Below are positions 44,166-55,364 of a DNA stretch of 64,000 nucleotides, piece by piece. Where the stretch lies: contig OY848918.1 in the NCBI GenBank assembly GCA_963693285.1, forward strand, positions 3,477,876 through 3,541,875. The letters run 5' to 3'. Each line of letters opens with the position of its first letter. Positions within the stretch are counted from its first letter, which is position 1. Position numbers and translations under genes: made by a program. This stretch comes from Xestospongia muta (lineage: Eukaryota > Porifera > Demospongiae > Haplosclerida > Petrosiidae). A model generated the notes under the pieces. It was not told the DNA's origin and did no database searches. It was given only the letters and a program-made list of their open reading frames with translations.

Positions 44166-44896
44166 TAGATCTCTCTCTCATCTATTGATATCTTGTCTCT
44201 TTAAATACATCTTCCCCTTTAAAAGTTACTACACATGAAGTGGAATATCTCATAAAGAACACTTAAAGATGACTACTATAGTTAGAACAATACTGTGTAG
44301 TTAATTAACCTCTATATTGAGGATACCTCTGTAATAAGAACAGTTTCCTTAAGATCCTAAGTTAAAAGATATACATTACAATTAAACTATTGTCTTTCTA
44401 TTATTTTTAGACGTCACCAAGCACAGAATGATCTTCATGTAGTAATGCATTATTGTACATGTCAACATACATATCATGACAATGTAGGTGTGTTTATATC
44501 ACATATCCATGGTCTAGGATTGTACTGTCTACAAGAGATAGAAGCTGGTGATATGGTAATAGAATATGCTGGTACAGTTATAAGATCTATGTTAACTGAT
44601 TATTGTGCATGAGAAATATTACATTGTAAAAACTTTGAATGGTTGATTTAACTAATACAACAAAACATAACTGACTGATTTTAAAATAACCAGTCAATTC
44701 ATAATACATTAGTAAGTAATCTATTTGATTATTAATGTATTATGAAATTGATGGTTATGTAGCTACATAAACAGTAATACATTATTAATGAAAACAGTAC
44801 TATGATTACTTTTTGACAAAAATACATTTGCTATAGCAACCTGTATGATTAAATAAAGGTTAAATCAACCAATTAATTTTACAGTATACGAGAGTA
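44166..44896 (+). pseudogene. KMT2 relic: intron 21 and 5' part of SET exon 22, split by a MITE
   Basis: Intron 21 (44170-44410) leads through an intact acceptor into exon 22 at 44411, encoding GLYCLQEIEAGDMVIEYAGT. Substitutions and a stop (TATTGTGCATGA) end the frame. At 44621 a MITE interrupts the exon; the next bases after it (CGAGAGTA) resume the SET sequence briefly before similarity ends. Confidence 0.88.
44622..44886. mobile_element. MITE, second family, inside a SET exon relic
   Basis: A 265-bp relative of the element at 29323. Ends CATTGTAAAAACTTTGAATG and AACCAATTAATTTTACAGTA; TA on both sides (44620-44621, 44887-44888). The parental exon at 11979 shows the uninterrupted TATTACGAGAG, which defines the empty site. 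Confidence 0.9.
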
Positions 44897-45621
44897 CCAT
44901 ACCCCCTATTATAAGATTAGTCTGTTATTGCTGACTCTTTACTAAGAAAGGCTTAGGAATGGCTGGGGACAAGCACATACAGGGCTTGTACAACCTATAA
45001 AAATGTTGTAGGCCCAATTAAGAAATGGGCTTGTGCACTTGCAAGCTCCTCCTTTTCACTTAATGACAATTCCATGTGAGTTGATGATGGCTAGTAAAGT
45101 CACTGAGGCCACACAAAATTCTGTTCTTAAAGCAGTATGTGACACAAGGCAACACAAGTTAGTAAAGGATGATCTGTGCTTCTATTTAAAAGATCATCAT
45201 CACATCCAATACATATTACAATGGCTTTTTGGATTTTTCACTCCAACACATGTTTATGTCTAAGTATGCTCTACACATCTGCATCCCTGTTGTACAAGTC
45301 CTATATATAATGATTCTCAGACTCTTCCTCTCTTAGCTAAGGGTTGGCAATACCAGACTATTATAAGATCATAAAAAAGATGAGTTATAGTTATACAACA
45401 GTGCTTTTTTATTACTTTATTATTAAAATAATACTAGACTATAAAATAGTGATTAGTTATACATACAATCCAAAATAATACTAATTATGTTCAAAGACTG
45501 TGATGTACATCAGTGATTACTATATGTCAGATAATGCCAATTGTTCATCTTACATGATCTGACTCATCTCAAGATTAAGGGCTGTTTTTACAAGTGCACA
45601 GTTTGTTCTCTATATCCTATT
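44897..45621. other. Unassigned region before TRIM fragment 8
   Basis: No recognisable gene. The open stretch at 45033-45263 lacks an ATG at its start and resembles nothing I know. From about 45220 the sequence is duplicated at 51680 onward. It ends in a TRIM leader block. Confidence 0.55.
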
Positions 45622-45700
45622 ATGGCAGAGAAAACAGTACCTAGCAAATCCTCCTCAACAGCTCTCAAGAAACATGAGAAATAGCTCACCTGTGCTATGT
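45622..45700 (+). pseudogene. TRIM start fragment 8
   Basis: ATGGCAGAGAAAACAGTACC opens like clade B TRIM genes (MAEKTVPS), then reaches TAG at codon 21 and loses similarity after TGTGCTATGT in the first RING cysteines. Duplicated as the fragment at 52091. Confidence 0.9.
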
Positions 45701-46343
45701 ATGTGTAATAATAAAATAAAATGATACAAAATGAACATATCTATATATACATAACACATGGTCCAAATTATCTTGACAATGACATAACTAGAGTATTATG
45801 CAAAATAGAGTATATGCTGGTGTGTGAAGCATGCCACAAATCTTCACGCATATCAGATCATATTTATTTTTATTACCTTAATACATTATAGTAAGCATAT
45901 TTATTAAATACTTGTTAATACATGCATTTAGTATGACAGCTTTTCTTTGTCTAACTGATCTATTGGAGCTTTCCTCTTGGTCGGTCATATATAAAATAAA
46001 CAGGAGTGGCCAGTGACACAATAATTACATCATCACCACTGCTGTGTTTATATTATAATCATTATGAATATTAATTACTTTCAGAAAGTTACACAAACAT
46101 GTGTCATATACATCAGTATGTAGCTATATCACTGCTACTTGACATACATAATAGATAGAAAATGTCTTAGAAAACACTTTGTTGTTTTATTGATATATAT
46201 ACAATAGTACTTTCTACTATAAATATATTTAATATATAACCACTGTTTGTTATATACAAGATCACATAATCTGACTCATCACAAGTTATCAGGGCTGTTT
46301 GTACTAGTATACATATGATGTATTACAGTTTGTCTCTCCTGTT
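45701..46343. other. Spacer duplicated at 52170-52802
   Basis: AT-rich, no gene. Nearly identical to the spacer upstream of copy 12. Its last 100 bp are a TRIM leader block. Confidence 0.72.
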
Positions 46344-46377
46344 ACAGTAGTACCTAGTACCTCCTCCTCTACAGCTC
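46344..46377 (+). pseudogene. TRIM start relic (ATG lost)
   Basis: ACAGTAGTACCTAGTACCTC matches the clade A start with ATG changed to ACA, cut after ACAGCTC. A second leader block then begins and leads to copy 9. Equivalent relics lie before copies 12 (52803) and 13 (57603). Confidence 0.85.
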
Positions 46378-46464
46378 AAATGTTCCACTTATAGGATCTG
46401 ACTCATTTGAAGATATCAGGGCTGTTTGTGGAAGCGCACAGTTGCTCTCTATATCAATCATATT

Positions 46465-48738
46465 ATGGCAGAGAAAACAGTACCTAGTATCTCCTCCTAT
46501 ACAGCTATCAAGAAACTAGAGGAACAACTCACCTGTTCTATATGTCTTCACCTCTATACCAACCCTAAGACTTTACCATGTCTTCATTCATTCTGTCAAC
46601 AATGTCTGGAGGGTCTACCACTGGATCCTCAAGGAGATAACTACTTCATCTCTTGTCCCACCTGTTGTCATCATACCCAGTTACCTCAACTAACAGGAGC
46701 AGCTGACTTTCCTGCAGCTTTCCATATTAACAACCTCAAGGAGGTCTACAATCTAATGACAGAAGTGTCAGAACATAAACAGTTAACCTGTGGTAATTGT
46801 ACTGCAACTAATGTCACAGGTTTCTGTACAGAATGTGCCAAGTTTCTCTGTCTAAAATGTGGTGATGTTCACCATCCATCTGTTTTTACTGCTCTTCAAA
46901 ACGTACCAAGTCATCATGAGGTAGCAACTTCTCCATCTAAATTGGTTCCCAAGAAGCAGGAGATACAATGTTCTTCTCATAATAAGCCTTTGGAGATCTT
47001 TTGTGGAACGTGTGAAGAGTTCATTTGTCATGACTGTACTGTACGTGTTCATAGAGATCATGATTATGACTTAGTCTCTGACTGCTATCCCATACATTGT
47101 CAAAAATTGGAAACAAATCTGAAGTCAATTGGTGACAAGGTCACTGCTGTTACTGATATCCTTACTGCTCTCACAGACAGAGAGAATGAGATCAGAGAGC
47201 AAAGAAAAGTTGTCAAAGAGGAGATACATGTCATAGCAGAAGAAATGATAGGTACCCTTCGACAGTCCGAAATACAGTTGACTAGAGCGTTGGACACAGT
47301 CACTGGTCATAAACTACAGGTGTTATCAGATCAGAAAAAATTAGCTGATGAAAGATTGAGTCAACTGAAGAATTGCCAAGAATTTGTTGAACAGAGTCTA
47401 AAGATAGGCAGTCCTCAAGAAGTGGTGAAATCTACAAAACAAATGATGGAGCATATGAGTCATGTGACTCAACAGGTTAATATTGAAGAATTTATTCCTA
47501 AAGAGAAAGCTAATCTCCACTTTAAAAAAACCAGCAACATTGTTGATACACTACATCATATTGGAGATATCATGTTCTTCTCACCTACTGTTTTACAACA
47601 GTGTAAAGTCAGGAAGATTGATCATCAACATATTACGACTGCAACGAATGCAGTATCAATTCCACTATCTATCCAATTTTGTGATTCCGGTCTTCTTACT
47701 CTTCCACTATCATCACTCAGTTGTAGTGTAGTACCAGTTGGTAAGGCTGCTATACCCATCACAGCTACAATCACTAGCACCACCCATCCTGGAGTGTATA
47801 CAATACATTGTAGTCCTGTAACTCGTGGTCTTCATCAAGTTAATGTCCAAGTTAATGATGTCCAAGTTGATAGTACCTCTCTAATAATCCCTTTTAATCC
47901 TTACCTTAATGAAATTACTGCAGTATGTGCTATATCTGATATTTACAAACCTTGGGGAGTTGCTGTCACTGATGATAGACACATTATAGTAAGTCAGATT
48001 GATGATCACTGTGTCACAGTACTAAATACAAGTAGTTTAAAAATAAGGAAAAGATTTGGTCAGAAGGGTGAAAGAAGTGGAAATATGAGCTTACATTATC
48101 CTCGTGGCGTAGCCATTACTCAGGACAACAATATTCTTGTTGCTTGTAATCACAAGATCCAGAAGATATCTATGGATGGGAAATATATTACATCAGTTGG
48201 TAAACGAGGTAGTGGACCACTGGAATTTAATCACCCTTGTGGTATCACCATTTCTCCTATAACTGGATATATTTATATTGTAGATTGTGCTAACTATCGT
48301 ATACAAGTCTTAAATCCTGATCTATCTTTCTCCCACACATTTGGTACCAGAGGATCAGGTGAGGGACAGTTTAACAATCCAGAAGCCATTGCTATTGACA
48401 GACGAGGGTTAGTATACGTGACCGATTACAATAATCATCGTATCCAGATATTCACTTCTGAGGGACAGTTTTTATCTCAGTTTGGTACTAAAGGATCTGG
48501 TCCTGGACAACTTAGTCGACCATTTGGGATTGCAATAGATCATAACAATCTAATGTACATTGTAGAACGAGAAAATAATCGTATCTCTGTCTTCACTACT
48601 GATGGTCAGTTTATACGTTCTTTTGGAGGAGAAGATAGCAGTGTGGGTCAGTTTAATTCTCCATTTGGAATAACGTTTGACAGAGGAGGGTATTTGTATG
48701 TTTGTGACTTTGATAATAACAGACTAGTAGTATATTGA
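46465..48738 (+). CDS. TRIM-NHL protein, copy 9 (clade B)
   Basis: Single exon, 757 residues, starting MAEKTVPSISSYTAIKK. RING ligands are intact (CSICLHLYTNPK). B-box 1 has changed downstream of its cysteines: CGDVHHPSVFTALQNV replaces CIDVHKNWAPIADHKI, removing the last His seen in clade A. B-box 2, coiled coil (EIQLTRALDTVTGHK), filamin domain and six NHL blades follow. Blade 1 reads SQIDDHCVTVLNTSSLKIRKRFG, much altered and longer than in clade A. Blades 3-6 are nearly identical to copies 12 and 13. Confidence 0.93.
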   Translation: MAEKTVPSISSYTAIKKLEEQLTCSICLHLYTNPKTLPCLHSFCQQCLEGLPLDPQGDNYFISCPTCCHHTQLPQLTGAADFPAAFHINNLKEVYNLMTEVSEHKQLTCGNCTATNVTGFCTECAKFLCLKCGDVHHPSVFTALQNVPSHHEVATSPSKLVPKKQEIQCSSHNKPLEIFCGTCEEFICHDCTVRVHRDHDYDLVSDCYPIHCQKLETNLKSIGDKVTAVTDILTALTDRENEIREQRKVVKEEIHVIAEEMIGTLRQSEIQLTRALDTVTGHKLQVLSDQKKLADERLSQLKNCQEFVEQSLKIGSPQEVVKSTKQMMEHMSHVTQQVNIEEFIPKEKANLHFKKTSNIVDTLHHIGDIMFFSPTVLQQCKVRKIDHQHITTATNAVSIPLSIQFCDSGLLTLPLSSLSCSVVPVGKAAIPITATITSTTHPGVYTIHCSPVTRGLHQVNVQVNDVQVDSTSLIIPFNPYLNEITAVCAISDIYKPWGVAVTDDRHIIVSQIDDHCVTVLNTSSLKIRKRFGQKGERSGNMSLHYPRGVAITQDNNILVACNHKIQKISMDGKYITSVGKRGSGPLEFNHPCGITISPITGYIYIVDCANYRIQVLNPDLSFSHTFGTRGSGEGQFNNPEAIAIDRRGLVYVTDYNNHRIQIFTSEGQFLSQFGTKGSGPGQLSRPFGIAIDHNNLMYIVERENNRISVFTTDGQFIRSFGGEDSSVGQFNSPFGITFDRGGYLYVCDFDNNRLVVY

Positions 48739-48909
48739 GAGTTGGTATGTATTTTTTGTTGATATTAACACATTAACTTACCTACTTTTTTCACTGACCT
48801 ACTTTTTTCATAATGAGAACATTTCTAAATTTGCTCTTCAACAAGTGAACAAAGTTTGATCACATAATCACACAATGTACATATGATGACACTGTAACAC
48901 TGTTTTAAT

Positions 48910-49135
48910 ATTAAATGACATAATAATAGAGATGATGTCCTTTAATTAACTTGATAAGTTTGTACCCATTAGCTCATAAAATGAGATGTTCTACTATATA
49001 TATATTATAACTTGTTTGTTCTCTCTAGACGTGTGTAGATCGATGTGTCCTCATATATACACACTGAATGGAGAGACCAGGAAGGAAAATGATTGAAATT
49101 ATTTCAGCTGATACTCTCATAATTAAAATAGGTGA
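48910..49135 (+). pseudogene. KMT2 relic: intron 15 and tail of exon 16
   Basis: Matches the relic after copy 4 (34725-34970), with the same truncated exon 16 and TATATACACACTGAATGG break. Part of a larger duplicated block continuing to 50220. Confidence 0.86.
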
Positions 49136-50057
49136 ATGAGTAGATAGATAGTCTAGCTAGCTAGACCCTCCTCCTTTTTTATAAGCTGATGGGCAGAGGA
49201 GGATCTAGATGCGAACTAGGCATACTGCTGCCCCATTGGAATGAGTGGAATGTGAAATAATACCACAATGTTTACATAATGGTTATAAACATTTATTACA
49301 ATTGCCATATGACCCTGAGTTCTTTTATCTCTGTTTGTTGTCCTCTCAAATTTGGAAGCTGTTATGCTAAGCTAATATATAACAGAAATCCAGGGACATG
49401 TACGTATTATTGCAGTACTAAATAAACTTGTCAAAGAAATGTTTTGAGAAAATTCCAGGTTGTTACCATACTGCCTATAAACACTTTGAGAGGTCATCCT
49501 TTCAAAGAAAACAAATGAAAATATCATAGGGTTTACAAGTTGCTTACTTGAAAACGAAAAAAACTAACAAGTTATCAGATCTAATTTTTTTGTTAACATC
49601 ACTTAATTGTCAAAAAATCAAAACGTCTAAACTAATATCACTGTTGTCATAATCTTCCTTGTCCTCCTAGGCTGAAATATAGTATATATATTTAGTAGTT
49701 GGAGGTACAAACACTTTTAGGGGAGATGTCAGAGTTTGTTCCCACATATCCAACAACAACACCTTTTTCATTGAATGCTTTTCAATGATCTTCCACTAGA
49801 ACTAGCAGAGGTGAAATAACTAACACAAAAAATGATGACACTCATTGAAGATGGCCTTTATCTGCTCATCCTTAATGAATTTCACTTTTATTCACAATTC
49901 TAAAAGACTAACAAATGGAAAATTTATATAAATAATTATTAAATAACACAACTGTTTTTACGACTATTGTAAGATCGCATGTTCCAAAATTCTGACCCAC
50001 TTCAAGATATCAAGACTGTTTGTACTAGTATACATAGACAGTTTGTCTCTCCTGTTA
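49136..50057. other. Spacer duplicated from 34971-35876
   Basis: About 900 bp, almost base-for-base the spacer before copy 5, with a small insertion near 49680 (TATATATTTAGTAGTT). No gene. Ends in TRIM leader. Confidence 0.78.
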
Positions 50058-50232
50058 TGGCAGTACCTAGTGTCTCCTCCTCTACAGCTCTCAAGAAACT
50101 AGAGGAACAGCTCACCTGTGGTATATGTCTTGACCTTATACCAACCCTAAGACCTACCATGTCTCTATTCTGTCTGTCATCTATGTCTAGAGGGTCTACC
50201 ACTGGATTCTGAAAGAGATACTTACATCATCT
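50058..50232 (+). pseudogene. TRIM start fragment 10
   Basis: Opens MAVPSVSSSTALKKLEEQLTC and GICLDL, then loses a base at CTTATACCAACC, which shifts the frame. RING sequence continues in the other frame up to about GAAAGAGATACTTAC, where similarity ends. The rest of this TRIM gene is gone; its 3' flank reappears at about 51340. Confidence 0.9.
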
Positions 50233-51345
50233 TTCATAGGGAAAAATTTCACTTTTTAACGTTTGGAAAATGAATGGTTTACATTAGTTGCAGTATTCCA
50301 TTAGTTAAAAATTACCAATTAATTTAGTATTGTTGTTTCTTTGATGTTATTTTACCACTCTTTATTAGAATCAATGTAGAAAATAACTTGTCTTACAGAC
50401 AATCGGTTTTTTGTGTTTTTATGTTGGTTATTAACTTACACTAATCCAATGATTGTAATAATAATGACAAAATGATGTACCATCAATGTAAATGATATAT
50501 ACATTGTTTTTCCTACAAGAGCTAGACTATCTTTCTTGTTGATTTATACAACAGACTTGTGTTTAAAAGGTTCTAGAGTGAAATGGAGGAGTGGTATAGG
50601 TATGGAGGATGGTGCAAGCCTTCCCCTCTTGGAACTTTAAGATATTAACTTGACTTCTATTATTTATTTATTTATTTATTAATTTATTTATTAATTGCTC
50701 TAAAAAAGTAAAATAATATATATAATATAATTAGTAGTATTGTTCTAGTTTGCTCAAATGGGACCAGTTTTATTCTTAGCCCTTAGTTTTAGTTATTTAA
50801 ACAATTCACCGATGTCAGTAATTATATTCATAGCAATCGTTAATGAGTTCATAGTGGTTCACAGTCGTGCCCCACAAGATCCTAAAGACAAAATCGTAAG
50901 TACATATAAAAGGAAACCAAAACAGCCTTGGGTAGGTTGTGTTGTAGGCCAGCGTCTGCGATGCGTCTAAATTGACCTCTGAGATAGTTACCAGCATACC
51001 AGCATACTCGTAAGAGTATCCGAAAGGCGGACTAGGATACGGGTGGTAGTCTCCCTTTAAACGTGACGAGGTCCGAACGAAGCATTGTGGTCCCCGTTTA
51101 GTAATGACGATGATTTCCCGAAGATCGAAACCCAGTACGGCTGGTTTTGAAGTTAGGGCGAAGTTCCAGCCAGGATTACCTCGTCTTCGGACGATGGTTA
51201 CCAAGCCACGGTGGCGGTCCTAGCTAGCAATAGCAGGGAATCCTGGAGCCTAAGTGGAAGCCTCAGTGGATGTGAGTCACGAAAGATCGTTTGGGCAACA
51301 CAACAATTTTTTTATAAATTGATTCAATAAAAACACATAACACTA
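50233..51345. other. Unidentified insert replacing a TRIM body, with a GC-richer block
   Basis: Non-TRIM sequence sits exactly where the body of TRIM fragment 10 should be. The first half is AT-rich. At about 50930-51300 composition changes sharply to GC-richer DNA unlike the surroundings, with a 129-codon open frame on the minus strand (51204-50815) and a shorter plus frame (50758-50970). Neither product is familiar. The block could be a mobile-element part or foreign insert; no terminal repeats are obvious. Confidence 0.5.
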
Positions 51346-51690
51346 TACAATTTGTAAACTTGCTCTTTAACAAGTGAACAAAGTTTGATCACATAATCAC
51401 ACAATGTGCATATGATGACACTGTAACACTGTCTTAATATTAAATAACATTATAAGAGAGAGGGTGTCCTTTAATTAACTTAATGGATTTTTTAATCCAT
51501 TAGCTCATAGAGATGAGACCTTCCACAATATATTATAACTTGTTTGTTCTCTTTAGAGATGTAATGATTGTCATCTCTTTGGAGCTACTGCTGGTTGTTG
51601 TCACAACAGCTGTTCTTTTAACTTCCATTACGTGAGTGCTCAATGTAAGAACTATATCTTTCTTAATCACCACCCCAATACATATTACTA
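51346..51690 (+). pseudogene. TRIM 3' flank and KMT2 exon 16 relic
   Basis: The standard TRIM 3' flank (CAACAAGTGAACAAAG) resumes, then the KMT2 intron 15 junction near 51437 and exon 16 from 51557 to about 51668, broken off after TTTCTTAATCACCAC. It is joined to the spacer also found at 45220. Confidence 0.85.
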
Positions 51691-52090
51691 TGGCATTTTG
51701 AATTTTTCACTCTCAACACATGTTCATGTATAAATATGCTCTACCCACACATCTGCATCCCTGTTGTACAAGTCCTGTATATGGTTGTTCCCAGACTCTT
51801 TCTCTCATAGCTAAGGGTTGGCAATGCCAGACTATAAGATCATAAAATAGATAAGTTATAGTTATACAACAATGCATTTTTATTACTTTATTATTAAAAT
51901 AACACTAGACCATAAAATAGTGATAAGTTACATACAATCCAAAATAATACTAATTATGTTCAAAAACCGTGATGTACATCAGTGATTACTATATGTCAGA
52001 TAATGTCAATTGTTCATTTTACATGATCTGACTCATCTCGAGATTAAGGGCTGTTTTTACAAGTGCACAAGCTGTTCTCTATATTCTATT

Positions 52091-52169
52091 ATGACAGAGA
52101 AAACAGTACCTAGCAAATTTTCCACAACAGCTCTCAAGAAACATGAGAAATAGCTCACCTGTGCTATGT
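52091..52169 (+). pseudogene. TRIM start fragment 11
   Basis: Second copy of fragment 8: ATGACAGAGAAAACAGTACC with TAG at codon 21 and the same end point. The spacer around it (51690-52900) duplicates 45220-46440. Confidence 0.88.
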
Positions 52170-52926
52170 ATGTGTAATAATAAAATAAAATGATACAAAA
52201 TGAACATACCTATATATACATAACACATGGTCCAAATAAGCTTGACAATGACATAACTAGAATATGCACAATAGGGTATATGCTGGTGTGTGAAGCACAC
52301 CACAAATCTTCACGCATACCACATCATATTTATTTTTATTACCTTAATACATTATAGTAAGCATACTTATTAAATACTTGTTAATACATGCATTTAATAT
52401 GACAGCTTTTCTTTATCTAACTGATCTATTGGAGCTTTCCTCTTCGTCGGTCATATATAAAATAAACAGGAGTGGCCAGTGACACAATAATTACATCATC
52501 AACCACTGCTGTGTTTATATTATAATCATTATGAATATTAATTACTTTCAGAAAGCTACACAGACATGTGTCATATACACCAGTATGTAGTTATATCACT
52601 GCTACTTGACATACATAATAGATAGAAAATGTCTTAGAAAACACTTTGTTGTTTTATTGATATATATACAATAGTACTTTCTACTATAAATATATTTAAT
52701 ATATAACAACTGTTTGTTATATACAAGATCACATAATCTGACTCATCACAAGTTATCAGGGCTGTTTGTACTAGTACACATACACAGTTTGTCTCTCCTG
52801 TTATAGTAGTACTACCTAGCACCTCCTCCTCTACAGCTCAAATGTTTCACTTATATGATCTGACTCATTTGAAGATATCAGGGCTGCTTGTGGAAGCGCA
52901 CAGTTGCTCTCTATATCAATCATATT
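52170..52926. other. Copy 12 upstream spacer with TRIM start relic
   Basis: Duplicate of 45701-46464. Contains the start relic TTATAGTAGTACTACCTAGC at 52801-52839 and a second leader block, then the copy 12 ATG. No gene. Confidence 0.75.
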
Positions 52927-55197
52927 ATGGCAGAGAAAACAGTACCTAGTATCTCCTCCTATACAGCTATCAAGAAACTGGAGAAACAACTCACTTGTTC
53001 TATATGTCTTCACCTCTATACCAACCCTAAGACCTTACCATGTCTTCATTCATTCTGTCAACAATGTCTGGAGGGTCTACCATTGGATCGTCAAGGAGAT
53101 AACTACTTCATCTCTTGTCCCACCTGTTGTCATTGTACCCAGTTACCTCAACCAACAGGAGCAGCTGACTTTCCTGCAGCTTTCCATATTAACAACCTCA
53201 AGGAGGTCTACAATCTAATGACAGAAGTGTCAGAACATAAACAGTTAACCTGTGGTATTTGTACTGCAACTAATGTTGCAACTTACTGTAAAGACTGTGC
53301 CAAGTTTCTCTGTCAAAAATGTATTGACGTTCATTATCCATCTGTTTTTACTGCTCATCAAAACGTACCAAGTCTTGATGAGGTAGCAACCTCTCCATCT
53401 AAATTGGTTCCCAAGAAGCAGGAGATACAATGTTCTTCTCATAATAAGCCTTTGGAGATCTTTTGTGGAACGTGTGAAGAGTTCATTTGTCATGACTGTA
53501 CTGTACGTGTTCATAGAGATCATGATTATGACTTAGTCTCTGACTGCTATCCCAAACATTGTCAAAAATTGGAAACAAATCTGAAGTCAGTTGGTGACAA
53601 GGTCACTGCTGTTACTGATGTCCTAACTTCTCTCACAGACAGAGAGAATGAGATCAGAGAGCAAAGAGAAGTTGTCAAAGAGGAGATACATGTCGTAGTA
53701 GAAGAAATGATAGGTATCCTTCGACATTCTGAAATACAGTTGACTAGAGGGTTGGACACAGTCACTGGTCATAAACTACAGGTGTTATCAGATCAGAAAA
53801 AATTAGCTGATGAAAGATTGAGTCAACTGAAGAATTGCCAAGAATTTGTTGAACAGAGTCTAAAGATAGGCAGTCCTCAAGAAGTGGTGAAATCTACAAA
53901 ACAAATGATGGAGCATATGAGTCATGTGACTCAACAGGTTAATATTGAAGAATTTATTCCTAAAGAGAAAGCTAATCTCCACTTTAAAAAAAACAGCAAC
54001 ATTGTTGATACACTACATCATATTGGAGATATCGTGTTCTTCTCATGTACCGTTCTACAACAGTGTAAAGTCAGGAAGATTGATCATCAACATATTACGA
54101 CTCAGATGAACACAGTATCAATTCCACTATCTATCCAATTTTGTGATTCCGGTCTTCTTACTCTTCCACTATCATCACTCAGTTGTAACGTAGTACCAGT
54201 TGGTACAGCTACACCCATCACAGCTACAGTCACTACCACCACCCATCCTGGAGTGTATACAATACATTGTAGTCCTGTAACTCGTGGTCTTCATCAAGTT
54301 AATGTCCAAGTTAATGATGTCCAAGTTGATAGTACCTCTCTACTAATCCCTTTTAATCCTTACCTTGATAAAATTACTGCACTATGTGCTATATCTGATA
54401 TTTACAAACCTTGGGGAGTTGCTGTCACTGATGATGGACATATTATAGTAAGTCAGATTGATGATCACTGTGTCGCAGTACTAAATACAAGTGGTTCATT
54501 TATAAAGAAAATACTTGGTCAGAAGGGTGAAAGAAGTGGAAATATGAACTTACATTATCCTCGTGGCGTAGCCATTACTCAGGACAACAATATTCTTGTT
54601 GCTTGTAATCACAAGATCCAGAAGATATCTATGGATGGGAAATATATTACATCAGTTGGTAAACGAGGTAGTGGACCACTGGAATTTAATCACCCTTGTG
54701 GTATCACCATTTCTTCTATAACTGGATATATTTATATTGTAGATTGTGCTAACTATCGTATACAAGTCTTAAATCCTGATCTATCTTTCTCCCACACATT
54801 TGGTACCAGAGGATCAGGTGAGGGACAGTTTAACAATCCAGAAGCCATTGCTATTGACAGACGAGGGTTAGTATACGTGACCGATTACAATAATCATCGT
54901 ATCCAGATATTCACTTCTGAGGGACAGTTTTTATCTCAGTTTGGTACTAAAGGATCTGGTCCTGGACAACTTAGTCGACCATTTGGGATTGTAATAGATC
55001 ATAACAATCTAATGTACATTGTAGAACGAGAAAATAATCGTATCTCTGTCTTCACTACTGATGGTCAGTTTGTACGTTCTTTTGGAGGAGAAGATAGCAG
55101 TGTTGGTCAGTTTAATTCTCCATTTGGAATAACGCTTGACAGAAAAGGGTATTTGTATGTTTGTGACTTTGATAATAACAGACTAGTAATATATTGA
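52927..55197 (+). CDS. TRIM-NHL protein, copy 12 (clade B)
   Basis: Single exon, 756 residues, start MAEKTVPSISSYTAIKK. Closely related to copy 9 in RING, B-box 2 and coiled coil. B-box 1 differs (CGICTATNVATYCKDC, DVHYPSVFTAHQNV) and again lacks the final His of the clade A pattern. Filamin domain and six NHL blades are present; it ends RLVIY where all others end RLVVY. Blades 3-6 are almost identical to copies 9 and 13, which suggests gene conversion. Confidence 0.93.
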   Translation: MAEKTVPSISSYTAIKKLEKQLTCSICLHLYTNPKTLPCLHSFCQQCLEGLPLDRQGDNYFISCPTCCHCTQLPQPTGAADFPAAFHINNLKEVYNLMTEVSEHKQLTCGICTATNVATYCKDCAKFLCQKCIDVHYPSVFTAHQNVPSLDEVATSPSKLVPKKQEIQCSSHNKPLEIFCGTCEEFICHDCTVRVHRDHDYDLVSDCYPKHCQKLETNLKSVGDKVTAVTDVLTSLTDRENEIREQREVVKEEIHVVVEEMIGILRHSEIQLTRGLDTVTGHKLQVLSDQKKLADERLSQLKNCQEFVEQSLKIGSPQEVVKSTKQMMEHMSHVTQQVNIEEFIPKEKANLHFKKNSNIVDTLHHIGDIVFFSCTVLQQCKVRKIDHQHITTQMNTVSIPLSIQFCDSGLLTLPLSSLSCNVVPVGTATPITATVTTTTHPGVYTIHCSPVTRGLHQVNVQVNDVQVDSTSLLIPFNPYLDKITALCAISDIYKPWGVAVTDDGHIIVSQIDDHCVAVLNTSGSFIKKILGQKGERSGNMNLHYPRGVAITQDNNILVACNHKIQKISMDGKYITSVGKRGSGPLEFNHPCGITISSITGYIYIVDCANYRIQVLNPDLSFSHTFGTRGSGEGQFNNPEAIAIDRRGLVYVTDYNNHRIQIFTSEGQFLSQFGTKGSGPGQLSRPFGIVIDHNNLMYIVERENNRISVFTTDGQFVRSFGGEDSSVGQFNSPFGITLDRKGYLYVCDFDNNRLVIY

Positions 55198-55364
55198 GAG
55201 TTGGTATGTACTTTTTGTTGATATTAACACATTAACTTGCCTACTTTTTTCACTGACCTACTTTTTTCATAATGAGAACATTTATAAATTTACTCTTCAA
55301 CAAGTGAACAAAGTTTGATCACATAATCACACGATGTACATATGATGACACTGTAAAACTGTCT

